Source: Myxococcota bacterium (lineage in GTDB: Bacteria > Myxococcota > B64-G9). From it: a stretch of 64,000 nt of DNA. The translations under genes were made by a program, and so were the position numbers. Under the pieces are notes generated by a model, which searched no databases, had not been told where the DNA came from, and saw only the letters and a list, made by a program, of their open reading frames with translations. Positions 12,087 through 20,353 of the stretch are shown piece by piece (position 1 is the first letter of the stretch; every line of letters begins with the position of its first letter). The stretch is from the NCBI GenBank assembly GCA_022710975.1, contig JAKLGA010000006.1, positions 186,001 through 250,000 of the forward strand. Direction: 5' to 3'.

Positions 12087-12551
12087 TCAGCCACCCAGCT
12101 GGGCCAGCAGCAGCGGCTTCAGGTGATCCTTGGCCGCCGTCAGCCGGGTGTTGAAACGGTTGATGATGTTCAGCATCAGCTTGATGCAGGCCTGTGGCTT
12201 CTGCTTCTGCAGGGCCGCGAAGTCCCGCCGGGTGATCTCGACGGTCTCGCAGTCGGTCTCGGCCATGGCCGACACCATCCGGTGCCCGCCGACCAGCAGG
12301 CTCAGCTCGCCGAAGGAATCCCCGGGCAGCAGCTTGTCAAGCACCCGCTCCTGGCCGTCGGCCTGCCGCAGGTTGAGCTGCACCACGCCCGACTTCAGCA
12401 GGAACAGGCTCTCGGCCACCATGTTCTCCACGAAGATGGGAGTGCCCTTGGGGATGGTGCGCTCGCGGGCGATCTTGGCGAAGGTGATCAAGCCAGGATC
12501 GGTGAAGCCGCGGAAGAGCGAGCAGGCCTTCAGGGTCTGGATCTCGGCCAT
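12087..12551 (-). CDS. Stand-alone cyclic-nucleotide-binding domain protein
   Basis: A 154-residue protein consisting almost entirely of a CRP-type cNMP-binding beta-roll: IPKGTPIFVEN, then the phosphate-binding cassette LLPGDSFGELSLLVGGHRMVSAMA with the conserved Gly-Glu, then TDCETVEITRRDFAAL. No DNA-binding helix-turn-helix follows; the last 30 residues are one helical stretch. It may be an allosteric partner, or bind something other than cAMP because the usual arginine after the Glu is not clearly placed. The start at 12551 is favoured by family alignment and by a promoter that would place the transcript start at the ATG. No ribosome site is visible. Confidence 0.8.
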   Translation of the reverse strand: MAEIQTLKACSLFRGFTDPGLITFAKIARERTIPKGTPIFVENMVAESLFLLKSGVVQLNLRQADGQERVLDKLLPGDSFGELSLLVGGHRMVSAMAETDCETVEITRRDFAALQKQKPQACIKLMLNIINRFNTRLTAAKDHLKPLLLAQLGG

Positions 12552-12558
12552 CGGAGAA

Positions 12559-12588
12559 GCTATAGCAAAAACGCGCTCCGACATACAA
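12559..12588 (-). promoter_or_regulatory. Promoter for the cNMP-binding gene, possibly leaderless
   Basis: On the minus strand TTGTAT (12588-12583), 18 bp, TATAGC (12564-12559), then 7 bases to the ATG at 12551. The predicted transcript would start at or within a base of the start codon, consistent with the missing Shine-Dalgarno site. Confidence 0.4.
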
Positions 12589-12626
12589 GTGAAAAACCGG
12601 ACCCCGCGCGGCGAGCGCCGGGAAGC

Positions 12627-12642
12627 TGGCACGCGCCTTGCT
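12627..12642 (+). promoter_or_regulatory. ino1: Sigma-54 (RpoN) promoter upstream of ino1
   Basis: The plus strand reads C-TGGCACG-CGCC-TTGC-T, an exact match to the -24/-12 consensus including the invariant GG and GC at the correct 10-base separation. The predicted start is about 12653, a 90-base leader before the ino1 ATG. It implies activation by an enhancer-binding protein. Confidence 0.7.
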
Positions 12643-12682
12643 TGGCCCACGGACGATCCATCCTCGTTCGCTGGCTTGGAGG

Positions 12683-12711
12683 TTGACAACGCGTAGGGCT
12701 GGCAGGATGAT
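12683..12711 (+). promoter_or_regulatory. ino1: Second, sigma-70-like promoter for ino1
   Basis: TTGACA (12683-12688), 17 bp, GATGAT (4/6). It lies downstream of the sigma-54 start, so the cluster may have two tandem promoters, one housekeeping and one inducible. Confidence 0.4.
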
Positions 12712-12742
12712 GCAGCCCCATCGCAAACGGAGGAGTGCTGAA

Positions 12743-14074
<1,332 letters not shown>

Positions 14075-14168
14075 GCCCCTGCCCCGCAGCGCCTCCGCGC
14101 TGGCCGCGCCCCCGCATGCACGCCCCGTCACCCCTGCCCAGGCGCGGGCGGCTCCTGCCACGCGCGCG

Positions 14169-14198
14169 TTGATCCGGCGGCACGCTTGTTGCTAAGGT
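14169..14198 (+). promoter_or_regulatory. Candidate internal promoter before the CDP-alcohol phosphotransferase gene
   Basis: TTGATC (14169-14174), 18 bp, TAAGGT (14193-14198) preceded by GC. It is similar in layout to the candidates before guaB and 39410. Confidence 0.35.
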
Positions 14199-14228
14199 CC
14201 CAGGGCCAGGGTGCAACGGGAGGTTCCG

Positions 14229-15608
14229 ATGGTGGCGTGGCATTCGGTCGTGCTCGTGGCGGGCCAGCCCGCGGAGTCGCCGCGGCTCGCGGGCCTGCTC
14301 GAGCGCGTGGCCGGGCTCAGCGTGATCGGCCGCCTGGTGAAGAACGCGGCCTTCGGCGGCGCCGGCCGGCTGACCCTGGTGGTCCCGCCGGGCTGCGAGG
14401 CCCTCGTGGCCGAGGCGCGCGCGCACTGGTCCCGGGCCGACGGGCTCGCGATCCGCGAGGTGCCGGCTGCGGCGTCCGAGCTGGAGGCCCTGCGCGGGCT
14501 CGAGCAGCCGGGCGACGCCTGCCTGGTGGTCCAGTTCGCCGACGTGGCCTACTCGCGGAACCTGCTGCAGGCCCTGGTGCAGGAGGGCGCGGGCACGGAC
14601 CAGGCCGTCGAGTGCGTGCTCGAGCCCGAGCGCCCGAGCGATGATCCGTTTCACGCCCAGCGTGCGGATGGTTCACGCTTCGCCGGGTTGGTGCTCCTCG
14701 CGCCCGGGGCGCTCGCGGCGCTCGGCGACCGGCAGGGCAGCCTGGCCGAGGCGCTCGAGGCGGCGCGCGTCGCGGGGCTGCGGCTCCGGCGACGCCCGAT
14801 CGCGCACAGCTTCGTCCTGCGCCTGCGCAGCCCGGCCGACCTCGCGCGGGCCGAGGCCCTGCACGTCCGCCACCTGCGGCGCAACACCGACGGCATCGTC
14901 TCGCGCTGGCTGAACCGCCCGGTCAGCCTGTTCATGACCCGGCACGTGTTCCTCAAGCTGCCCCTGACCCCGAACGGCATCACCTTCCTGGCCGGCGCCA
15001 TCGGCTGGGTGGCGATCGGGCTGATGTTCGCCTGGCCAGGCTACGGCCTGGTGCTGCTCGGGGCCCTGCTGTTCCACGTCTCCTCGGTCCTGGACGGCTG
15101 CGACGGCGAGGTGGCGCGGCTGCGCTTCCAGTTCAGCCGCTTCGGCGAGTGGTTCGACAACGTCCTGGACGAGGTGAACAACACGGCCTTCATCGCCGGG
15201 GTGGGCATCGGCCTGTGGCGGCACGGCGCCCACGAGATCTACGCCTGGGCGGCGGCCTTCCACGTGCTGGCGGTGGCGACCTGCGACTCGGCCACCTTCT
15301 TCCAGCTCATCCGCTGGCGCGGCGGCTCGGGCACCATCGACAAGTACCGCTGGTTCTTCCAGAGCGAGAAGAAGCTGGCCCCGGGCGACCCCACGGCCCC
15401 TCCCCCGCGCCGCTCCGTGTTCGGCTGGATCCAGGAGCTGCCGCGGCGTGACTTCTACATCTTCATGCTGCTGGTGCTGGCGATCTTCGACGTCCTGCAC
15501 GTGGGCTTCTGGATCTCCGTGGGCGCGGGCGCGGTGCTGTTCGTACTCAGCCTGGTGCAGTGGGTGTGGCAGCTCCGCGAGGACGGCAGGCGGCGCGCCG
15601 CCCGCTGA
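14229..15608 (+). CDS. CDP-alcohol phosphotransferase with degenerate N-terminal nucleotidyltransferase domain (DIPP-synthase-like)
   Basis: A 459-residue two-domain protein. Residues 1-205 look like a nucleotidyltransferase fold, but the loop AGQPAESPRLAG replaces the canonical GxGxRL signature, so it is probably inactive. Residues 220-440 are a polytopic CDP-alcohol phosphotransferase with an exact catalytic motif: D292-G293-x2-A296-R297-x8-G306-x3-D310-x3-D314. The linker TDGIVSRWLNRPVSLFMTR resembles bifunctional IPCT/DIPPS enzymes, which join CDP-inositol to inositol phosphate. Its place after ino1 supports an inositol substrate, but a lipid acceptor is equally possible. GGGAGG precedes the ATG at 14229. 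Confidence 0.8.
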   Translation: MVAWHSVVLVAGQPAESPRLAGLLERVAGLSVIGRLVKNAAFGGAGRLTLVVPPGCEALVAEARAHWSRADGLAIREVPAAASELEALRGLEQPGDACLVVQFADVAYSRNLLQALVQEGAGTDQAVECVLEPERPSDDPFHAQRADGSRFAGLVLLAPGALAALGDRQGSLAEALEAARVAGLRLRRRPIAHSFVLRLRSPADLARAEALHVRHLRRNTDGIVSRWLNRPVSLFMTRHVFLKLPLTPNGITFLAGAIGWVAIGLMFAWPGYGLVLLGALLFHVSSVLDGCDGEVARLRFQFSRFGEWFDNVLDEVNNTAFIAGVGIGLWRHGAHEIYAWAAAFHVLAVATCDSATFFQLIRWRGGSGTIDKYRWFFQSEKKLAPGDPTAPPPRRSVFGWIQELPRRDFYIFMLLVLAIFDVLHVGFWISVGAGAVLFVLSLVQWVWQLREDGRRRAAR

Positions 15609-15641
15609 GGGCGCCCCACCCGGATCGGCTGGAGGGAACGC

Positions 15642-16622
15642 ATGGCCAAGGAGACCGGCAAGACCCACGTCGTGGTGACCGGCGCCGCGGGCTTCATCGG
15701 CTCGCACCTGTGCGAGCGCCTGGTGGCCGAGGGGCACCGGGTCACCGGCCTGGACAGCTTCAACCGCTTCTACAGCCCGGCCGTGAAGCGCCGGAACCTG
15801 GCGGGGCTGCTGGCCGGGGCCCGTTTCCGGCTGGTGCGCGGGGACATCCGCGACGCCGCCGCGCTCGACCAGGCCATCGGCCGGGGCGCCGACGCCCTCA
15901 TCCACCTGGCCGCGATGGCCGGCGTGCGGCCCTCCATGGAGCGCCCCGCGCTCTACCAGAGCATCAACGTCGAGGGCACGGTCCAGGTGCTCGAGGCGGC
16001 GCGGCGGCGCGGGATCCGCCACGTGGTGTTCGGCTCCTCCTCCAGCGTGTACGGCGACGCCAGCCGGGTGCCCTTCCGCGAGGACGATCCGGCCGTCCAA
16101 CCCATCAGCGTGTACGCGGCCACCAAGCGCGCCGGGGAGCTGCTGTGCCACACCTACGCCTCGGCCTACGGCCTGCCCATCACCATGCTGCGCTTCTTCA
16201 CCGTCTACGGCCCCCGCCAGCGCCCGGACCTGGCCATCCACAAGTTCGCCCGCCTGATGCTGCGGGGCGAGCCCATCCCGTTCTTCGGCGATGGCAGCAT
16301 GCAGCGCGACTTCACCTACGTCGACGACATCGTGGCCGGGGTGCTGGCGGCGCTCCGCAGGCCCGCGGGCCTGCGGCTGTTCAACCTGGGCAGCGATCGC
16401 CCGGTGCGGCTGGACGAGCTGATCCGGGCCCTCGAGCAGGCGCTCGGGCTGAGCGCGCGCCTGGCGCGACGGCCGGTCCCGGTGGGCGACGTGAGCCGCA
16501 CCTGGGCGGACCTGACCCGGGCCCGCCAGGAGCTGGGCTACGCGCCGCGCACCCGCCTGGAAGACGGGCTGGCCCGGTTCGTCCGCTGGCTGCGGGCGGA
16601 GGGCCGCGGCCGCGGGTCTTGA
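15642..16622 (+). CDS. NAD-dependent epimerase/dehydratase (extended SDR)
   Basis: A 326-residue extended short-chain dehydrogenase. It shows the Rossmann motif VTGAAGFIGSHLCERL, a serine-rich strand FGSSSSVYGD and the catalytic YAATK (Tyr-x3-Lys). MLRFFTVYGPRQRPDLA and QRDFTYVDDIV are typical of UDP-glucuronate 4-epimerase and related NDP-sugar epimerases. The sugar substrate is not determinable. GGAGGG precedes the ATG, 33 bp after the preceding gene. In this cluster it might decorate or modify an inositol-containing glycan or lipid, which is inference. Confidence 0.85.
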   Translation: MAKETGKTHVVVTGAAGFIGSHLCERLVAEGHRVTGLDSFNRFYSPAVKRRNLAGLLAGARFRLVRGDIRDAAALDQAIGRGADALIHLAAMAGVRPSMERPALYQSINVEGTVQVLEAARRRGIRHVVFGSSSSVYGDASRVPFREDDPAVQPISVYAATKRAGELLCHTYASAYGLPITMLRFFTVYGPRQRPDLAIHKFARLMLRGEPIPFFGDGSMQRDFTYVDDIVAGVLAALRRPAGLRLFNLGSDRPVRLDELIRALEQALGLSARLARRPVPVGDVSRTWADLTRARQELGYAPRTRLEDGLARFVRWLRAEGRGRGS

Positions 16623-16647
16623 GGGCCCGGCAGGGTTGCGATACAAC
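16619..16647 (+). promoter_or_regulatory. Candidate internal promoter before the nucleotidyltransferase gene
   Basis: TTGAGG, 17 bp, TACAAC, with the -35 overlapping the epimerase stop codon. The 81-bp gap is the second largest inside the inositol cluster. Confidence 0.3.
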
Positions 16648-16703
16648 GGGCCACCCGCCGGCCCGGATCGGCCTGGGCCGAGCGCGCGGGAGGAAGGGAC
16701 GAC

Positions 16704-17450
16704 ATGCAAGCCGTGGTGCTCGCCGCCGGGACCGGCAGCCGGCTCAAGGATCTGACCCGGGCGCTGCCCAAGGCGCTCATCCCCGTGAACGGCCGCCCCC
16801 TGCTGACCTACGCGCTCGGCTTCGCCCGCGCCGTGGGCTGTGAGCAGATCGTCGTGGTGACCGGCGCCTTCCGGGAGAAGGTCGAGCAGCTGCTGGCGCG
16901 GGTGCAGGGCCTGCCCGGGCTCGCCTGGGTGCACAACCCGGACTTCCTCAAGGGCAACCTGTACTCCCTCGGGGCGGCCCGGCCGAAGCTGGGCGGCGCA
17001 TTCCTGCTGCTGAACACCGACCACGTCTACCACCGCGAGCTGGCCGCGCGCGTGCGGGCGCAGTGCCGCGGGCTGACCGCCTTCTGCGATCAGGACCGGC
17101 AGCTCGGCGCGGACGACATGAAGGTCCGGCTCGATCCCCAGGGCCGCCTGGCGGCCATCGCCAAGACGCTGACCGAGTTCCAGCGCGGGTACGTGGGCAT
17201 GACCTTCTGCCCGGCGGAGCGGCGCCAGGACTACTGGCGGGCCTTCGACCAGGTGGCCGCGGAGCAGGGCGACAAGGCCGTGGTCGAGCAGGTGCTGGCC
17301 CGCCTGGCGGCGCAGGGCGCGCCGGCCGAGATCGGGGACATCAGCGGGCCGGGCTGGCTGGAGATCGACACCCAGGACGAGCGCCAGCGGGCCGAGCAGG
17401 CGATCCAAACGCGCCCGCAGGACTACCTGGCGGCGGAGGTCAGCGCGTGA
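16704..17450 (+). CDS. Sugar/inositol-phosphate nucleotidyltransferase (IPCT/LicC-like)
   Basis: A 248-residue single-domain nucleotidyltransferase. The NTP-binding signature is intact (LAAGTGSRLKDLTRALPKAL), and the metal-binding aspartate sits in LLNTDHVY. IPCT (CTP:inositol-1-phosphate cytidylyltransferase), LicC phosphocholine cytidylyltransferases and sugar-1-phosphate nucleotidyltransferases share this layout. Given ino1 and a CDP-alcohol phosphotransferase with a degenerate copy of this domain in the same run, making CDP-inositol is the most economical reading. The stop overlaps the next gene as GTGA. A GGAGG-like AGGAAGGG lies before the ATG. Confidence 0.75.
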   Translation: MQAVVLAAGTGSRLKDLTRALPKALIPVNGRPLLTYALGFARAVGCEQIVVVTGAFREKVEQLLARVQGLPGLAWVHNPDFLKGNLYSLGAARPKLGGAFLLLNTDHVYHRELAARVRAQCRGLTAFCDQDRQLGADDMKVRLDPQGRLAAIAKTLTEFQRGYVGMTFCPAERRQDYWRAFDQVAAEQGDKAVVEQVLARLAAQGAPAEIGDISGPGWLEIDTQDERQRAEQAIQTRPQDYLAAEVSA

Positions 17451-18115
17451 ACCGTTTCGGCTTCCTGCCGAAGGCGTGCGCCTTCGACTTCGACGGCACC
17501 CTGGTCGACACCATGTGGGGCTACGCGCGCATCGCCGGCGAGTCCATGCAGAAGCACCTGGGCATGCCCTTCGAGGAGGGGCACCGGCGTTACCTGGAGA
17601 CCTCCGGGATCCCCTTCTTCCAGCAGCTCGAGCTCATCCGGCCCGACCACCCGGCCAACCCGCGCTGCGCGGAGGAGTTCGAGGCTCGCAAGCTCGAGGG
17701 CCTGTTCCTGTCTCCGCCCGACCAGCCCACCCTGGACGGGCTGGCCAGGCTGCGCGCCGCGGGCATCCGCGTGGTGGTTTCCTCGAACAACTTCCAGGAG
17801 CTGGTCGAGGAGTACCTGCGGCGCTACCCCGCGCTGGTGGTGGACCTGGCGCTGGGCTTCGATCGGCAGGGTCTGGAGAAGGGCCGGCCCCACTTCCTGC
17901 GCCTGGAGCAGACCTTCTCCCTGAGGACCGACCAGGTGCTGTACTGCGGCGACTCGCTCAAGGACGGCGAGCGGGCCCTGGCCCACGGGGTGCCGTTCGT
18001 GGGCCGGACCGGGATCTTCTCCAGGGCCCAGTTCCGCGAGCGTTTCCCTGGCGTCGAGACGGTGGATTCGATCCTCGAGTTCGCCGAGGGCGTGCTGTCC
18101 GGAGCCGGAGGCTGA
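17447..18115 (+). CDS. HAD-superfamily phosphatase
   Basis: A 222-residue HAD hydrolase with motif I FDFDGTLVDTM near residue 13, motif II VVVSSNN, a motif III lysine region and motif IV VLYCGDSLKDGE. A helical cap (about residues 25-95) follows motif I, as in the phosphoglycolate-phosphatase-like subgroup. GTG start overlapping the previous stop, so it is translationally coupled to the nucleotidyltransferase. In the known di-myo-inositol phosphate route the phosphorylated intermediate must be dephosphorylated, and this enzyme is a natural candidate; that role is inference. Confidence 0.8.
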   Translation: MNRFGFLPKACAFDFDGTLVDTMWGYARIAGESMQKHLGMPFEEGHRRYLETSGIPFFQQLELIRPDHPANPRCAEEFEARKLEGLFLSPPDQPTLDGLARLRAAGIRVVVSSNNFQELVEEYLRRYPALVVDLALGFDRQGLEKGRPHFLRLEQTFSLRTDQVLYCGDSLKDGERALAHGVPFVGRTGIFSRAQFRERFPGVETVDSILEFAEGVLSGAGG

Positions 18116-18160
18116 ACCTCGGGGCCTGGCACTCCGTCGAACCGCTGGAGGTTGACGAAC

Positions 18161-19249
18161 ATGCGCATCATCCAGTGCCTGGTCGCCGGCGTGATCTTCC
18201 TCACGGCCCTGCCCGCCTGGCCGGTCGGCCTGTCGGCCTACGGGCCCGAGCAGCCCGTGGGGCTGGCGGATCTCCGCCCTCACCTGGGGGACTCGGAGTC
18301 CTACACGGAGCAGTGGAGCCACGGGGTGTGGACCCCGGACGGGTACTTCATCGGCGTGGACTTCGTCATCTCGAACCTCGGGATCGGCGACCACAAGGGC
18401 GGCTTCCGGGTCGAGCTCAAGGACCCGGACGGCAAGCGGGTGGAGTGCAAGCAGGATTTCGATGACGACGAGTGGAGCTCTGCCAAGCAAGGCTTCAAGC
18501 TCACCTTCGGGGCCCAGGAGCTGAGCGGAGACGTCTCCGGCCTGCGCCTCAAGGTGCGCTGCCCCAAGCTGAGCGCGGATCTGGTGTTCGCCAACGCCGG
18601 CCCGGCGGTGAAGCCCGGCAGCGGCGGTCTGCGGGTGGAGGACGACGGTGAGGTCGAGGGCACCTACAACATCGTGTTCACCAGCCCGCGGGCGAACGTC
18701 ACCGGCCAGGTGGTGCAGGCGGGGCGGACCATCCCCATCGCGGGCCCCGGCTTCTGCGATCACTCCTACTCCGACATCTCCCCGGAGAAGCTGGCCCGGC
18801 GCTGGTTCCGCTTCAAGCTGATCAACCCCGACATCTCCATCGTGATGGCCGAGCTGGAGGCCACCCGGGACCTGGGCAGCGCGCAGCGCGGCTGGATCCT
18901 GGTGTACGACGCCCAGGGGCGCGTGCTGGCCACCGCCAAGACGCGGTTCGAATACGACGGCTACGTCTCCCAGTCCAAGGACGGGGGCTACTCCATCCCG
19001 CGCCGGTTGCGGCTGGTGGCGGCGGACGGCGCCAACACGCTCACCGGCACGATCCTCATGAAGGGCGTGCGGGAGATCCGCGATCCCACCGCGAACCTGG
19101 ACGGGGTGCGGCGGACGATCGTGCAGCAGTTCTCCAAGCCGCGCGACTACACCCTGGACTGCAGCTACCAGTTCCAGCTCAAGCAGGCCGGTCAGGTCCG
19201 GGAGCTCAAGGGGGACGGGTACTACCGCTTCGTGTTCGTCAACCCCTAG
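18161..19249 (+). CDS. Secreted AttH/Svf1-like (lipocalin-type) protein
   Basis: A 362-residue exported protein with signal peptide at about 1-22. The body is all-beta in appearance, with paired motifs: GYFIGVDFVISNLG in the first half, and GPGFCDHSYSDISPEKLARR with WFRFKL in the second. These recall AttH/Svf1/hydroxyneurosporene-synthase two-barrel lipocalin-like proteins, which bind hydrophobic molecules. The assignment is tentative. I chose the ATG at 18161 (GGAGG 9 bases upstream) over a TTG at 18152. Its place just before a propeller protein and an RND exporter would suit a periplasmic lipid-binding or carrier role. Confidence 0.55.
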   Translation: MRIIQCLVAGVIFLTALPAWPVGLSAYGPEQPVGLADLRPHLGDSESYTEQWSHGVWTPDGYFIGVDFVISNLGIGDHKGGFRVELKDPDGKRVECKQDFDDDEWSSAKQGFKLTFGAQELSGDVSGLRLKVRCPKLSADLVFANAGPAVKPGSGGLRVEDDGEVEGTYNIVFTSPRANVTGQVVQAGRTIPIAGPGFCDHSYSDISPEKLARRWFRFKLINPDISIVMAELEATRDLGSAQRGWILVYDAQGRVLATAKTRFEYDGYVSQSKDGGYSIPRRLRLVAADGANTLTGTILMKGVREIRDPTANLDGVRRTIVQQFSKPRDYTLDCSYQFQLKQAGQVRELKGDGYYRFVFVNP

Positions 19250-19288
19250 TCCCACGCCTGGCCGTGGGTTGAAGGGAACGCCGCCATC

Positions 19289-20353
19289 ATGTGCTCATCC
19301 CTGCTCGGTCTGCCGAGTTCCGCCGTCTGCACGCTGCTCCTGACCTGCGGCGCCCTGGGCCTGGCGCCCGACGCCCGGGCCGAGTGCGGCGCCTGCGCGC
19401 CCGCCAGCTGGGAGCGGCTCGAGACCGGCGCCGCTCCCCCGGCCCGGCTAGACGCTTCGCTCGCCGCCGATCCCGCGCGCCGTCAGCTCCTCATGTTCGG
19501 CGGGCGCTCGCAGCAGGGCTTCCTCGGTGATCTCTGGAGCCTGGACCTGGCGAGCCTCCAGTGGCGACAGCTCGAGGGCGCCGGCCCCTCCCCCCGCAGC
19601 GGCGCCAGCCTGGTCGTGGAGCCGGACACCGGGCGGCTCCTGCTGTTCGGGGGCTACCAGACCGACGCCTCGGGCCGGATCGTGCTGCTCAACGATCTGT
19701 GGACCCGCCCGGCGACGGGAGGTTGGAGCCGTGAGTACGTGCCCGGTCCGCCGGCGCCCCGCGCCTGGCACGCGGCCCTGGTGGCGGAGGGGGTCCTGTT
19801 CGTCTTCGGCGGGTTCACCCGGGCCGAGGGCGCCGCGGGCGCCTACCTGCAGGACCTCTGGGCGCTCGAGCTGCAGTCCCTGACCTGGCGGCGCGCCGCC
19901 ACCGACGGCGGGCCGCGCATGGCCGGACGCCCCGCGCTCGCCTGGCGCCCGGGGTCACGCGCTCTGCTGGTGTTCGGACGGGACGGCGTCCCCGTGCCAG
20001 CCTCGGGCGGGTTCTGGCTGCTGGAGCCGGAGCGCGATCGCTGGGCCGCCCCCGAGGTCGCCGCCGGGCTGCCGCTCGACTTCGGGCTGGCCGCCGCGGG
20101 GGCCGCTGAGCGCGTGCTCCTCCTGCGCGGCCCGACCTACCTCGCGCCATCCTGGGGGATCTGGACCACGGCGCCGGGGCGAGCCTGCTGCGCGCACGCC
20201 GCGGGGAGCGGACCCGCGGGCGGTGAGGGCATCGCCTGCGCGCCCGAGCCGGACCGCGCGGACGCCTGGCTGTGCTTCGGCGGCGCTTACGAGGCGCGGG
20301 TCTCGGGTGATACCTGGCGGGTCGTCGCGCCCGCGGAGGTCGCCTCCCCATGA
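19289..20353 (+). CDS. Secreted kelch-repeat beta-propeller protein
   Basis: A 354-residue exported protein (signal peptide about 1-31, ending DARA). It contains at least four kelch-type blades with the pattern LLMFGG...DLWSLDL...W, LLLFGGYQTD and LFVFGGFTR, each followed by NDLW or QDLW and an aromatic. The cysteine pairs near the mature N-terminus (ECGACAP) and C-terminus could form disulphides. Kelch propellers usually mediate protein or glycan binding. The stop overlaps the RND exporter start as ATGA, so both are probably made together. Confidence 0.8.
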   Translation: MCSSLLGLPSSAVCTLLLTCGALGLAPDARAECGACAPASWERLETGAAPPARLDASLAADPARRQLLMFGGRSQQGFLGDLWSLDLASLQWRQLEGAGPSPRSGASLVVEPDTGRLLLFGGYQTDASGRIVLLNDLWTRPATGGWSREYVPGPPAPRAWHAALVAEGVLFVFGGFTRAEGAAGAYLQDLWALELQSLTWRRAATDGGPRMAGRPALAWRPGSRALLVFGRDGVPVPASGGFWLLEPERDRWAAPEVAAGLPLDFGLAAAGAAERVLLLRGPTYLAPSWGIWTTAPGRACCAHAAGSGPAGGEGIACAPEPDRADAWLCFGGAYEARVSGDTWRVVAPAEVASP

